NCBI RefSeq assembly: GCF_030409845.1 | Contig: NZ_JAUFQQ010000003.1 | Span: 1,736,001 to 1,800,000 of the forward strand | Direction of reading: 5' to 3' | Source of the DNA: Flavobacterium branchiarum | GTDB lineage: Bacteria > Bacteroidota > Bacteroidia > Flavobacteriales > Flavobacteriaceae | DNA length: 64,000 nucleotides | Part shown: piece after piece, positions 18,501-27,525 of the stretch | How the letters are laid out: each line of letters opens with the position of its first letter | Position numbering within the stretch: position 1 is the stretch's first letter | Translations under genes and position numbers: made by a program | The notes under the pieces: model-generated | Databases searched by the model: none | Told to the model about the DNA's origin: nothing | What the model saw: only the letters and a program-made list of their open reading frames with translations

Positions 18501-18879
18501 ACGGCGGTTGTGTTCCTGGAGGAAAGGCAGCTTGAATTCTATTCGATAGCGAACTTAATTCGGCAGCAGCCTGTGCCATATTAGTATCTTCATAATAGGT
18601 TAATTTCATAATCATTAACCCTTGAATATTCTTAGTTTCAACCGATTTTACTCCATTGGCAAAAGGAAGTATGTTGACATAATTTTTGGCAAAATAAGCT
18701 TCCATCTGATCGGGAGTATAACCACCAAAAGGATGAGCAATATAAATAACTGGCAGATTCATTTTCGGAAGTATATCTACCTTGATATCCTTTATAGCAC
18801 TAATTCCGAAGAAGAATAAACCTGCAACCAAAACCAATATGGAAATGGGTTTGCGAAGTGCAAAACGTATTAAATTCAT
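15571..18879 (-). CDS. RND multidrug/metal efflux pump, inner-membrane permease
   Basis: 1102 residues, the full RND size: N-terminal TM1, two large periplasmic loops, TM2-6, central loop, then the second half with TM7-12. Conserved blocks visible include GLALAIGILVDESTVTIENI in the TM4 region and GVSIANAVLLITN in the second half. An unusual feature is a ~60-residue cytoplasmic insertion between the halves. It holds a perfect EF-hand-like loop DLNNDGKISHFE (17248-17283). Drug versus metal specificity is not decidable. Confidence 0.93.
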   Translation of the reverse strand: MNLIRFALRKPISILVLVAGLFFFGISAIKDIKVDILPKMNLPVIYIAHPFGGYTPDQMEAYFAKNYVNILPFANGVKSVETKNIQGLMIMKLTYYEDTNMAQAAAELSSLSNRIQAAFPPGTQPPFIIRFDASSLPIGQLVLSSKIRSNNELQDLANVYVRASFTSIPGLLSPAPFGGSPRTIEINVDPDMLRSHNMTPDQIVEAIRVNNQTAPSGNVRMGNINYITPTNNTIKEVKDFEQIPLFKGGVQNLKLGDVATVKDGADITAGYALVNGKRSVYISIAKAGDASTWDVVQKLKSELPKIQSTLPEDVKLSYEFDQSVYVINSVKSLITEGIIGAILTGLMVLLFLGDRRAALIVILTIPISIISGVLFLKLFGQTINLMSLSGLALAIGILVDESTVTIENIHQHLDMGKPKALAIWDACQEIALPKLLILLCILAVFAPAFTMVGIPGALFLPLALAIGFSMVISFLLSQTFVPVMANWLMKGHPVHEHDPSITDDEAEFNDSGITPESEKDLITQKKAMVEREDLNNDGKISHFEKFRIRFMRTLDRLFPHKKGVTLAYLFGITFLAIVLITFIGKDVFPKVNSSQFQLRMRAPDGTRLERTEEKAILVLKELDKMVGKEHIGITSVYVGQHPSLFSINPIYLFMAGSHEAVFQVSLKEYHADMDDFKDEFRNRLKKILPDVKVSFEPIELTDKVLSQGSPTPIEVRIAGKDKKRNELYANQIVEKLKKIAYFRDVQIGQPIHYPAMNIDIDRTRAAELGVDMNDISRSLVASTSSSRYTEKNTWVDEKAGLSYSVQVQVPLNNMKSRTDIGEIPVLKNSLRPVLSDVAKITPGFVSGENDNLGAMPYITVTANISQTDLGTAVKDVDATLKSLGELPRGLFITPIGMSKVLTETLSSLQIGLLVAIFVIFLMLAANFQSFKVSLVILTTVPAVVLGSLLMLTITGSTLNLQSHMGIIMSVGVSIANAVLLITNAEQLRKHNGNALESAREAAALRLRPIIMTSVAMIAGMLPMAIGHGEGGDQVSPLGRAVIGGLLFSTFAVLLILPLIFAWAQEKTTTQSVSLDPEDEESIHYISSLNPKNEIATKNNSNK

Positions 18880-18891
18880 TAGGATCTATAA

Positions 18892-20277
18892 TTAAAATTC
18901 ATTTATAAATAGGTCAAAATTACCTGTGGCAGCAGCCTTGAGTAAGAAAGATTGCCACACATTATTATTGACAATATCGCGGTCGATTTCGGCACGATTT
19001 AATGTGTATAGGGTTTGGGTAATATCGGTTAACGTGGTTAATCCGTTTTTGTATAAAGTTGATTTTTGCAAATAAGCTTGTGCAGCGGCATTAACTTGTA
19101 TTGGCGCTTCGATATAATTGTCCATTGTGATTTTGATTTTAGCATCGGCAAAATTTAATTGGGCTTTAAGCTCAGTATTAATCTGGTTGTATTCATCTTG
19201 TAATCCTTGGGAGATAAATTTTTGTGCACTCACTTGTTTGCTTGCTCTAAAAGGTGTTGTAAGATTCCAAGTAATACCAACTCCAACCAAATAATTGGTT
19301 CTGTCTGGACTTATTCCGTCAATGTAATTTCTATTGAAAGAAGTTTGGTTTGTACCATAATCAGAATTAAATCCTGAAGCTCTAGTTTGTAAAACACCAA
19401 ACATGCTCATCGTTGGATAATAGTTTCTTTGATACAATTTCAGCTGTTGATTGCTGTAATCAATCTTTGTTTTATAGAATTGAAGTACAGGGTGAAGACT
19501 GTCATTTGATGCTGTGGGTTGTATCATTTCTCTTGGAATCTGATTCACAAACAAGCTATCAGGAATAAAATTCTGAGTAGGAACCCCCATCAAGATTACC
19601 AATTTGCTATTTTGTTCGTTGACAAAATCTTTAGCTTGGTTTAAGGCGATTTTTGCGCGTGAAACTTCGGCTGTTGCCAATGTAGAGTCAACTCCTGCAA
19701 GCAATCCGTTTTTTACTCGTGCTACAGCTGTATTCTTGAAGACTTCGGCACGTTTTAAATTCTTTTGCTGAGAAATTAATAAACGCTGACTCGCTAATAG
19801 ATTAAGATAGGCCGCTGTAATTTTGATTTCTTGCTGAAATTTTTCTTGTTGAAAATCATTCTCGCGACTTTGAAGTTCAACTTTGGCAAGATTAATTTTT
19901 TGTTTGATTTTTCCAAAAGTGAAAAAATCCCAATTCATGTTTACCAGATACAATGCTCCAAAAGAGGCATTCCAATTTTGTTCTGGTAATACTGGACCAG
20001 AAGATGCTGTTCCTAAACCATTAAAACCATATAAGGCACCGTTTTGGCCATTTATGGTTCCGTAATCTTGTTGTGCCGATAAATTTAGGTTTGGCAGATA
20101 ATCCCTATTGGCTTGTTTAACCGTTTCGCGGGATGCATTGGCATAGTTGCTTTTTGCTTTGACACTTCCGTAGTTCTCTAGACCAGTTTTAATTGCGTCT
20201 TTTAAAGACAGCGTTTGCGAGAAAGCTGTAAATAGGGGGAACAATAAAAATAATAATGTAATTTTTTTGAGATTCAT
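18892..20277 (-). CDS. TolC family outer membrane efflux protein
   Basis: 461 residues with a Sec signal (MNLKKITLLFLLFPLFTAFS) and two OEP repeats of long helices. First gene of the efflux operon, 12 bp ahead of the pump gene, forming a complete tripartite system with the next two genes. Its promoter lies in 20278-20441, shared with the divergent histidine kinase gene. Confidence 0.92.
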   Translation of the reverse strand: MNLKKITLLFLLFPLFTAFSQTLSLKDAIKTGLENYGSVKAKSNYANASRETVKQANRDYLPNLNLSAQQDYGTINGQNGALYGFNGLGTASSGPVLPEQNWNASFGALYLVNMNWDFFTFGKIKQKINLAKVELQSRENDFQQEKFQQEIKITAAYLNLLASQRLLISQQKNLKRAEVFKNTAVARVKNGLLAGVDSTLATAEVSRAKIALNQAKDFVNEQNSKLVILMGVPTQNFIPDSLFVNQIPREMIQPTASNDSLHPVLQFYKTKIDYSNQQLKLYQRNYYPTMSMFGVLQTRASGFNSDYGTNQTSFNRNYIDGISPDRTNYLVGVGITWNLTTPFRASKQVSAQKFISQGLQDEYNQINTELKAQLNFADAKIKITMDNYIEAPIQVNAAAQAYLQKSTLYKNGLTTLTDITQTLYTLNRAEIDRDIVNNNVWQSFLLKAAATGNFDLFINEF

Positions 20278-20338
20278 AAAACTTAAAATAAGAAATTATG
20301 ACACAAAAATATTTTACTTAAGCCGAAATAGTCCTTGT

Positions 20339-20385
20339 TAAATGATGTAATACGATAATAAATGACGAATTGAATTGGTCATTTA
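20339..20385. promoter_or_regulatory. Candidate operator between efflux operon and LytS/LytTR genes
   Basis: TAAATGAC (20359-20366) and its inverse GTCATTTA (20378-20385) with an 11-bp gap, plus a third half-site TAAATGAT at 20339-20346. Situated in the only regulatory gap between the two divergent units. Inferred binding site, possibly for the LytTR regulator. Confidence 0.4.
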
Positions 20386-20441
20386 ATGGCTTAAAAAATT
20401 AAAAAATTGTAGTTAATTTGTAGACTGTTTAAGAATTAAAA

Positions 20442-21479
20442 ATGAATAAGAAAATAAATAACATATTGGATAACAAATGGTGGCAGGAATTTGCAGTTAT
20501 TGCTTTTTCATTTACACTATATACGTTGAAAAATGATTGGATGTTATTTAGTTCTTTTACTTCTATACTAATGGGAGCATTTTTCTATTTAATTCTATAC
20601 ATGCATGCCCAATTCAACCGGTATTTTATACTTCCAATTTTATTTAGAGAGCAAAGGCCAGTAGCCTATATTTGTCTAACACTTATAGGTGTATTACTCT
20701 TTTCGATTGTTTTACATGAAATAACGGTATTCGATATGTTTAATAAATGTCGTTTGTATCAAAACTCTCATCAAACGAGTTATGCTTTTCAATTGGCAAG
20801 TGTTTTAGGAACGTTGGTATGTATTCTATGTCCTACAATTCTTTTTAAATTTTACAGAATTCATAAAAGACAAACAGATGAAACGTTGTTATTTAATCAA
20901 ATGCAACTTAATGCACTTAAAGGTCAATTAAATCCTCATTTTTTGTTCAATACTTTTAATACACTTTACGGAATAAGTCTTGAATTTCCTGATCGCACCC
21001 CTGACTTAATCATGAAAGTATCACAATTAATGCGGTATCAATTAGAGAGTAATAATAAACAATGTGTATCATTAGAAGAAGAACTTTCGTTTATTAATAG
21101 TTACATCCAGTTAGAAAAAGAGCGAGTAGGTTATCGCTGTGATATCACGTATGATTGTAAAATTGATAATGAAAATGCCTATAAAGTTTCTCCAATGCTA
21201 TTAATTGCGTTTATTGAAAACGCATTTAAACATGGAACTTGTGCTATTCAAAATTGTTTTGTTCGTATTTTTATCACGGTCGAAAATGGTTTGTTGCATC
21301 TTCATGTAATCAATTCAATTCCAACAAAAAAAACAAATGTTATTTCGACTAAAATCGGATTGAAAAATACCATCGAAAGATTGAATCTAATTTATGGTAA
21401 AGAATACAAATTAGATATTCAAGATGATAATAATACCTATATCGTAGATTTAAAATTGCAACTCAAGAAGTTTGTATAA
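20442..21479 (+). CDS. LytS-type sensor histidine kinase
   Basis: 345 residues: about four N-terminal transmembrane segments (to ~145), a linker helix, then the His_kinase domain with NPHFLFNTFNTL carrying the phosphorylated His, and an ENAFKHG N-box of the HATPase. No sensor domain besides the membrane part. Stop is directly followed by the start of the response regulator (TAA then ATG), so the two are co-translated. Likely senses a membrane signal and may control the divergent efflux operon. Confidence 0.9.
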   Translation: MNKKINNILDNKWWQEFAVIAFSFTLYTLKNDWMLFSSFTSILMGAFFYLILYMHAQFNRYFILPILFREQRPVAYICLTLIGVLLFSIVLHEITVFDMFNKCRLYQNSHQTSYAFQLASVLGTLVCILCPTILFKFYRIHKRQTDETLLFNQMQLNALKGQLNPHFLFNTFNTLYGISLEFPDRTPDLIMKVSQLMRYQLESNNKQCVSLEEELSFINSYIQLEKERVGYRCDITYDCKIDNENAYKVSPMLLIAFIENAFKHGTCAIQNCFVRIFITVENGLLHLHVINSIPTKKTNVISTKIGLKNTIERLNLIYGKEYKLDIQDDNNTYIVDLKLQLKKFV

Positions 21480-22187
21480 ATGAAAGAGCCTAAAAAATGT
21501 ATTATTGTCGATGATGAGCCTGCTGCTCATTATGTTTTGGTGAATTACATCAAACAAAACCCGCAATTAGATTTAGTATTTCAATGTTATAATGGTATTG
21601 AGGCTATGAATTATCTTAGAGAGAACAAAGTAGATTTAATGTTTCTTGATATTAATATGCCTGAGATAAGCGGTATAGAATTATTGAAGATTATTCCAGT
21701 TCCACCTAAGACAATTTTGACTACGGCTTACTCTGAATTTGCTTTAGAAAGTTATGATTATGGAGTTATTGATTATTTATTAAAACCTATATATTTTCCT
21801 AGATTCTTAAAAGCAATTGATCGTTTCTTTTCTATCGAGACTGTTCCAAGCAAAGTTTCAGGAGTTGTAGCAAATTCTGTTAGTGTAAAAGTCGATGGAC
21901 ATTTTATAGAATTAGAACTTGATACTTTTTTGTTTGCACAAAGTTTTGGTAATTACGTAAAATTACACACTACAAAGAGAACTTATTTGGCTTCTATCAC
22001 AACAAGTGAATTCGAAAAATGCCTCCCCGAATCCGGTTTTATGCGCATACATAAATCCTATATTGTTGCTTTAGATAAAATTGAAAGCACTGATAAAGAT
22101 TTCGTTGTGATAAAAAAGGAACGACTTCCAATTGGCATTACATACAAAAGAGAATTATCTGATCTATTGAAGAATAAAACGCTTTAG
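21480..22187 (+). CDS. LytTR response regulator
   Basis: 235 residues: receiver domain (VDDEPAAHYV acidic pair, phospho-Asp in FLDINMPEISG, Lys in YLLKP) followed by a LytTR DNA-binding domain (about 135-235; FAQSFGNYVKLH...MRIHKSYIVAL). Partner of the kinase directly upstream. Confidence 0.92.
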   Translation: MKEPKKCIIVDDEPAAHYVLVNYIKQNPQLDLVFQCYNGIEAMNYLRENKVDLMFLDINMPEISGIELLKIIPVPPKTILTTAYSEFALESYDYGVIDYLLKPIYFPRFLKAIDRFFSIETVPSKVSGVVANSVSVKVDGHFIELELDTFLFAQSFGNYVKLHTTKRTYLASITTSEFEKCLPESGFMRIHKSYIVALDKIESTDKDFVVIKKERLPIGITYKRELSDLLKNKTL

Positions 22188-22195
22188 TTTATTAG

Positions 22196-22630
22196 TTAGA
22201 CCCTTTCATAATCACCTTTCCAGTCGTTTATTGACTTCTTTATTGAATTTCCTGAGAGGTTTTCGTTCAATGCTTTTTCAGTGAGTATCACAATTTCATT
22301 ATCAGGACTAAATCGTAAAGCAAATAACTGCTCATCCGTTAATTGATCTTCAAATTCTTCTAATCTTTTCCCTGTTAACGAAAAGTAGCGATAACGAAGT
22401 TCTACTTTAATAATACGATTTTGTAGCGTTAGCGCATAATGTTGGCGTAGCATAAATGCCAACCAAATTAGCAGTATAAATATGAAACTAATAAATACCC
22501 ATATTAGTTTTTCTTCTGATACAAACGAAAAGTAAATGCTAAATAGAAGTAAAATTAGTAGTACTGGATAATATACAAAATGATGGGGCAGATAGTACCG
22601 AACATGATTATTATAAGATTGAGTTTTCAT
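22196..22630 (-). CDS. Hypothetical membrane protein
   Basis: 144 residues with two adjacent transmembrane helices (about 17-35 and 42-62), a PH-domain-like arrangement as in small bacterial YdbT/DUF304-type proteins, then a soluble tail with a DEQLFALRFSPDNEIVIL segment. Convergent with the response regulator gene, 8 bp apart. Function unknown. Confidence 0.6.
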   Translation of the reverse strand: MKTQSYNNHVRYYLPHHFVYYPVLLILLLFSIYFSFVSEEKLIWVFISFIFILLIWLAFMLRQHYALTLQNRIIKVELRYRYFSLTGKRLEEFEDQLTDEQLFALRFSPDNEIVILTEKALNENLSGNSIKKSINDWKGDYERV

Positions 22631-22772
22631 GTAAATTAGTTTTAATTAAAGGTAATCAAATCATATATTGTGGCATTATTTGATACGTTAATATAAACCC
22701 AATATCTTAGTTTTGTTGATGTTAAATATTTTAACATGTTTTTTATAGCTAGCTTAATAAAAATAATTACAT

Positions 22773-22793
22773 TTACGTAACTGATTACGTAAT
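22773..22793. promoter_or_regulatory. Tandem palindromic operator upstream of MarR-GNAT gene
   Basis: TTACGTAA (22773-22780) and ATTACGTAAT (22784-22793), centres 12 bp apart, ending 18 bp before the start codon. MarR regulators bind AT-rich palindromes overlapping their own promoters, so autorepression is likely. Confidence 0.6.
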
Positions 22794-22811
22794 TAATATC
22801 ATAAAAAAGAA

Positions 22812-23771
22812 ATGGAAATATTTAACGAACTAGGAAAAGTAGCAATGGGAAGTAAATTGCGAATTTTTACTGATAGATTTACCGAAGATGCTGGAAGAAT
22901 TTATGAGCTGTATAATATTAAAATGCAACCAAAATGGTTTCCTGTTTTTTATGCCTTATCAAAAGGAGAATCAAAAACAATAACAAACATTGCAAATGAA
23001 ATTGGTCATTCGCATCCTTCGGTAAGTAAAATCATTAGCGAAATGTCGAAACAAGGTTATGTTGTGGAGAAGAAAGACAAAGATGATGGACGAAGAAATA
23101 TTGTTGCTCTTTCGGCAAAAGGAAACGAAATAAACGAAAAAATACAGGATTTGTATCAGGATTTAAGTAATGCGATTGAAGACATAGCATCTCAGGCAAA
23201 TAATGATTTATGGAGAGCGATAGAGGAGTGGCAATATTTATTAGATGAGAAAAGTTTAATGCGTAGAGTTCAGGAGTTAAGAAAGGATCGTGAAAGTAAT
23301 AATGTAAGTGTAATAGCATGTGAACCCAAGTACTATCCAGCCTTTAGAGCTCTTAATGAGGAATGGATTTCTAGTTATTTTAAAATGGAAGAAGCAGATT
23401 ACAAAGCACTTGATAATCCGAAAGAATATATTCTTGATAAAGGAGGATATATTTTTGTTGCACTTTATAACAATGAGCCTATTGGTGTATGTGCAATGCT
23501 TAAAATGGATGATAAAGACAAAAATTATGATTTTGAAATGGCAAAAATGGCCGTTTCTCCAAAAGCTCAAGGTAAAAATATAGGTTACTTATTAGGAATG
23601 GCTGTTATTGGAAAAGCAAAAGAGCTTGGAGCTTCAACCATATATTTGGAAAGTAATACAATTTTAAAACCTGCGATTAATTTGTATAATAAATTAGGCT
23701 TTAAGAAAGTAGCTGGACATCCTACTCCTTATGAGCGCGCTAATATTCAGATGTTGCTTACGCTAGAATAA
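22812..23771 (+). CDS. MarR-type regulator fused to GNAT acetyltransferase
   Basis: 319 residues. N-terminal winged-helix MarR domain (about 1-150; IANEIGHSHPSVSKIISEM recognition region, DDGRRNIV wing). C-terminal GNAT domain (about 160-319; MAVSPKAQGKNIGYLLGMAV acetyl-CoA loop, INLYNKLGFKKV). This bifunctional arrangement is a known family. It probably senses or acetylates a small molecule and regulates its own gene through the upstream palindromes. Confidence 0.9.
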   Translation: MEIFNELGKVAMGSKLRIFTDRFTEDAGRIYELYNIKMQPKWFPVFYALSKGESKTITNIANEIGHSHPSVSKIISEMSKQGYVVEKKDKDDGRRNIVALSAKGNEINEKIQDLYQDLSNAIEDIASQANNDLWRAIEEWQYLLDEKSLMRRVQELRKDRESNNVSVIACEPKYYPAFRALNEEWISSYFKMEEADYKALDNPKEYILDKGGYIFVALYNNEPIGVCAMLKMDDKDKNYDFEMAKMAVSPKAQGKNIGYLLGMAVIGKAKELGASTIYLESNTILKPAINLYNKLGFKKVAGHPTPYERANIQMLLTLE

Positions 23772-23779
23772 TATTTTAG

Positions 23780-23815
23780 AATAAAACCTTTAAATATACT
23801 TTTGAAGGTTTTATT
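23780..23815. terminator. Bidirectional terminator between convergent genes
   Basis: AATAAAACCTT / AAGGTTTTATT, 11-bp arms, 14-nt loop, overlapping the stop codon of the minus-strand YdeI-like gene. Confidence 0.75.
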
Positions 23816-24377
23816 AATTTTTCCATTTATTCTTGCCAGCTTCACTATTTGCAATAAGTTCATTAAGGCGTTTTATTCTTGTAACTTCTTGCTTGGCACT
23901 CATTACCCAGTTTTTTGAAACTTTTTTATAAGAAGGCGCTAGTGATTGAAAGTAATGCCAAGCTTTTTTATTGGTCTTGAATATTTTTTCAAAATCATCT
24001 GATAAGTCAACTTCTGTAATTTCGTGCGTATATATTCCAGATTTATTTTCTTTTCGCAATTTAAAAATTCTATATCCTGCTTCTTGCATTAATCCTTGTT
24101 GTGTTAAATCTTCGACTTTCTGTATATTTATGGCACTCCAAATACTTGTTGCTTTTCGAGGTGTAAAACGAATGGAGTAACTATCCTTATCTATCGATCT
24201 GCGTATGCCATCAATCCATCCAAAGCAAAGTGCTTCGTCTACAGATTGTGACCAAGTCATGCTTGGTTTATTGCTATTTATTTTATGAAAACCAACCAGC
24301 AATTCAGTTTCTAATAGGTGATTTTGTATCAGCCATTTTCTAAATTCAGATTGGTTTTCAAAAAATAATGGTATCAT
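23814..24377 (-). CDS. YdeI/OmpD-associated family protein
   Basis: 187 residues. Diagnostic blocks: SEFRKWLIQNH near the start, SVDEALCFGWIDGIRRSID and RFTPRKATSIWSAIN, then a C-terminal helix-rich part. The family is linked to peptide or bacteriocin tolerance and iron acquisition in different species, but its biochemical function is unknown. The ATG directly abuts the stop of the SRPBCC gene, so co-transcription is likely. Confidence 0.85.
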   Translation of the reverse strand: MIPLFFENQSEFRKWLIQNHLLETELLVGFHKINSNKPSMTWSQSVDEALCFGWIDGIRRSIDKDSYSIRFTPRKATSIWSAINIQKVEDLTQQGLMQEAGYRIFKLRKENKSGIYTHEITEVDLSDDFEKIFKTNKKAWHYFQSLAPSYKKVSKNWVMSAKQEVTRIKRLNELIANSEAGKNKWKN

Positions 24378-24833
24378 TTAATTTGTTTCTACAAGTTTTT
24401 TTATTTCTACTAAAATCGGATTCCAGCCTTCGCCATTATTTAATGCTTCGCAATATCTTCGTTGACCATCTGCCACTTTTGAATAATCACCTTGGGAAAC
24501 ATTCAAAATTGTTTTCCCTAAGTTTTCGGTCAATTCATACGTTACATTCAAATAGTTTTCTGGTATGTCTTTAATAGCTGAATTTGGATCAAATGTAGAA
24601 TAAATTAATTTTTTTAAAGGTTCTATGTTTACAATATGTCCTTTTACAAATATCATGTCACTGCCTTCGTAATTTGCTTTCCAAAGTAGCTCACTTCCAA
24701 TTTTCCAGTTAGATAAAGCTTCACAACCAAACATATAAATTTTTGTTTTTTCGGGATTAGTTAATGCATCCCATACGTTTTGTGCGGGTGCATTTATCTC
24801 GATGCTATTGCTAATTGTTAATTGGCTTGCCAT
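24378..24833 (-). CDS. SRPBCC (AHSA1-like) domain protein
   Basis: 151 residues. Opens with INAPAQNVWDALTNPEKTKIYMFG, the START/AHSA1-like beginning, then beta-rich region and C-terminal helix YCEALNNGEGW. Binds hydrophobic ligands or acts as an Hsp90-activator-like domain in other proteins; ligand unknown. Possible three-gene unit with the hydrolase upstream (15 bp away) and the YdeI-like gene. Confidence 0.82.
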   Translation of the reverse strand: MASQLTISNSIEINAPAQNVWDALTNPEKTKIYMFGCEALSNWKIGSELLWKANYEGSDMIFVKGHIVNIEPLKKLIYSTFDPNSAIKDIPENYLNVTYELTENLGKTILNVSQGDYSKVADGQRRYCEALNNGEGWNPILVEIKKLVETN

Positions 24834-24848
24834 GATAATTTGAAATTA

Positions 24849-25544
24849 CTATTCAACAAATTTTGCTGCTTCTAGAATTAACTTTAGTACTTCTTTTGGA
24901 TGTGAAGCCAATGAAGCATGGCTTGCATCTAAATGTATTATTTTCTTTGGATTCATTCTATTTGCCATTTCTACTTGAGTTGCTGGTGGTATCATATGGT
25001 CATTATTAGATACTTGGTACCAACTCGGTTTAGTTTTCCAGGCTGGTTCACCAGATTCGGCCCCAAAGCAACTACCATGTATAGGTTTTTGTGCCAAAGC
25101 CATTGTTAAGGTTTCATTTTCATTCAGATCCTGACAGAAATTTTTGTGATACTCATCGTATTTAATCCATAAAAAGCCTTTTGAATCAGGGTATATACTT
25201 GCTCCTCCCGAAGGTTGCTCTCTACGGGCGAATATTCCTCCTAGACTTTCGCCTTTATCTGGTGCAAATGCGGCTATATAAACTAAACCTACTACTTTGT
25301 CGTGATGTCCCGCACCACTAATTACTGAACCGCCATAAGAATGACCTACCAATAATACTTTGCCTTCTTGTGCATCGATTAAATCTTTTGTTCTCTGTAT
25401 GTCATCGTCCAAAGAGGTTAATGGATTTTGTACGCTTCGAACTTTGTATCCTTCTTTATGTAAAGCAGGAATAATATGTTGCCAATGGGAACCATCGCCC
25501 CAAGCTCCGTGCACTAATACAATGTTTAAATCTTTTGTTGCCAT
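24849..25544 (-). CDS. Alpha/beta-fold hydrolase
   Basis: 231 residues. Oxyanion region VLVHGAWGDGSHW, nucleophile elbow GHSYGGSV (Ser in GxSxG), late acidic residue and catalytic His in IHLDASHASLASHP. Cytosolic, no signal peptide. Resembles salicylate esterase/pyrethroid hydrolase-like small esterases; substrate not determinable. Confidence 0.88.
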   Translation of the reverse strand: MATKDLNIVLVHGAWGDGSHWQHIIPALHKEGYKVRSVQNPLTSLDDDIQRTKDLIDAQEGKVLLVGHSYGGSVISGAGHHDKVVGLVYIAAFAPDKGESLGGIFARREQPSGGASIYPDSKGFLWIKYDEYHKNFCQDLNENETLTMALAQKPIHGSCFGAESGEPAWKTKPSWYQVSNNDHMIPPATQVEMANRMNPKKIIHLDASHASLASHPKEVLKLILEAAKFVE

Positions 25545-25611
25545 GATATTAATTTTAAAGTTAGATTAATTCGTTTAAAGTGTGGGGTTTATATCGTGGG
25601 GGGTATAATGA

Positions 25612-26085
25612 TTATTTATTTAATGTATGCTGATAGTGTTTTTTTGTTATGATTGCGATTGGGATTCCCACACAAAAGACGTGTATTACAATCGATAATA
25701 GTAATGGGAAATCTAAATGTTTGGCTGGTAAAATAGGGAAAACAATAGGCAGAACAATTAGATTCATTACAATCCATACCAATATGCCATATATACATCC
25801 TGAGATTATTGTCTTATTTTTTAAGGAGGGGAGGTATGGATATATTGCAAAATAGAATAAAGCAAAAATAGTAGCAATTATAAAATGAATAACTAATCCG
25901 AAGACTGCCATTTTTGGATCACCGGAGTAGGCATCTTTTTTAAAAATACCACTAGCAATAGATTGCAAAATTTTGACTGTTGTTGTTTTTTGTAGTATAA
26001 CAGAATAAATAAGAATTGGAGCAATAATATCCATTGTACCAGCAACTAAACCTGATAATAAAACTGTTCCTGCTTTTGATTTCAT
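25612..26085 (-). CDS. Hypothetical integral membrane protein
   Basis: 157 residues with four predicted transmembrane helices (about 8-26, 62-82, 91-112, 128-148). The first carries the SGLVAGTMDI start typical of a small family of Bacteroidota membrane proteins resembling DUF1440/YagU. Function unknown. Confidence 0.65.
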   Translation of the reverse strand: MKSKAGTVLLSGLVAGTMDIIAPILIYSVILQKTTTVKILQSIASGIFKKDAYSGDPKMAVFGLVIHFIIATIFALFYFAIYPYLPSLKNKTIISGCIYGILVWIVMNLIVLPIVFPILPAKHLDFPLLLSIVIHVFCVGIPIAIITKKHYQHTLNK

Positions 26086-26269
26086 AGAGATACTGTTTTG
26101 TATTTTCGAGAATATAAAGTTAGCGAATTCTTATTGTATTCAATATTCTGAAGTATTATAAAATCAATATGATTGTGTTTTTATGTATTGTGGTAAGTGA
26201 TTAAGTGTTTGTGGATTAGTTGTTTGCCACAGATTAAAAGGATTAATTGGATTGTTGCAATCTGAGCTA

Positions 26270-26641
26270 CTTGATGAGTTCCTTTCTTTATCAGGAAGAC
26301 AAGATTGTGGGGAATAGAAGAAGTAAGGGATCATTACGAAAACCTGTGGGAAGACAAAAATCTCATCAAGTAGCTAACACAAAAAAGTTTTTTTCATAGA
26401 ATTCTGCATTACCCCAATCTTGTCTTTCTGAGGAACGAAGAATCTCCGCAAGTAGCTAACACATAACAGTTTTTTCATAGAATCCTGCATTACCCGCAAT
26501 ATTGTCTTTCTGAGGAAAGAAGACCCGAACGATAGCGAATAGACGAAGTAATCGCACCTAGTAGTCCGACAATCAAGGAATACTTTGCGTTAGTTTCTTG
26601 TGGAGATTCTTCGTTCCTCAGAAAGACAATATTGTGGGTAA
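26270..26641. repeat. Intergenic repeat array (82-bp tandem plus inverted copy)
   Basis: Two tandem units of ~82 bp start at 26367 and 26449 with caagtagctaacac...catagaat(t/c)ctgcattaccc...cttgtctttctgaggaa or equivalent. An inverted copy runs 26597-26641, and a diverged piece lies near 26274. No gene is seen in 26086-26709. Related to the repeats at 14105-14275. Confidence 0.6.
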
Positions 26642-26709
26642 ACATTGCGCGTAAAGATTGAGGGTTTAGATTGTGTGAAAAAGTTGTGAGTTAATCTTTG
26701 TTTGCTGAA

Positions 26710-27450
26710 TTACTCACTTTTTAGAATGTAGTTTTTTATGGTAAATAAGTCTTCAAATCCTAGTTTGGTGTAGATTCCTTTTCCCATTACTGATGCTTGT
26801 AATAAAGCATATTCTGCATTTAAATCTATGGCAAGATTAAGAGCATATTTCATGATTTCTTCGGCGAGACCTTTTCTTCTCATTTCTGGAATAACGCCGA
26901 CACCATGAATTCCAACATTATTTTTTGTTTGAAATAACATGAATGTACCTATTGGTTGATTTTGATAGGTTACTAAATGAAATTGTACCTCTTTCCAATT
27001 TTGAACTAAGATTTCTTTACTTATTATGTAACCAAATGCGTTGGGATATAAATCGGACCATATTTTTGCATCTTGTTCATTTAGAACACGTTTGTATTGT
27101 AATGTGTTTTGTTGTTCAAATGGCGTGTCTAATTGAAGCGCCATTGCAACTTGTTCTGTTTTTTTTATCAAACCTTTTGCTTCTAATATTTCATTAGATT
27201 TTGTTCCGTAAATAGCACAATACGGAATTACCAAAGAAGGATTAGACTGTATTATTTGAATTGCTTTTTCGGCACTGTTTTGATTAAGATCTCCATTAAA
27301 CCACAGCTTATTTGGCCAACCGGAGTTTTCTATTTTGCAATATTCGAAATCATCATTTTTATGGTGCGCTTGAAATGGTGCGCCTACTGTTTTCCATAAA
27401 CTGGTAAGATTGTGAATATTGTCTACGATTAGATTTATGTTTTTTGCCAT
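26710..27450 (-). CDS. GNAT family N-acetyltransferase
   Basis: 246 residues from the ATG at 27450 (a TTG two codons earlier is possible). N-terminal half is variable; the GNAT core is C-terminal: IGTFMLFQTKNNVGIHGVGV, then VIPEMRRKGLAEEIMKYAL (acetyl-CoA loop) and GIYTKLGF. Substrate unknown. Confidence 0.83.
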   Translation of the reverse strand: MAKNINLIVDNIHNLTSLWKTVGAPFQAHHKNDDFEYCKIENSGWPNKLWFNGDLNQNSAEKAIQIIQSNPSLVIPYCAIYGTKSNEILEAKGLIKKTEQVAMALQLDTPFEQQNTLQYKRVLNEQDAKIWSDLYPNAFGYIISKEILVQNWKEVQFHLVTYQNQPIGTFMLFQTKNNVGIHGVGVIPEMRRKGLAEEIMKYALNLAIDLNAEYALLQASVMGKGIYTKLGFEDLFTIKNYILKSE

Positions 27451-27525
27451 TTTCAATTTAATTTATACCAGAATATGAGTCAAAGATAGGTATGATGTTT
27501 TATTAGAACCTTTACATATGTTGAT

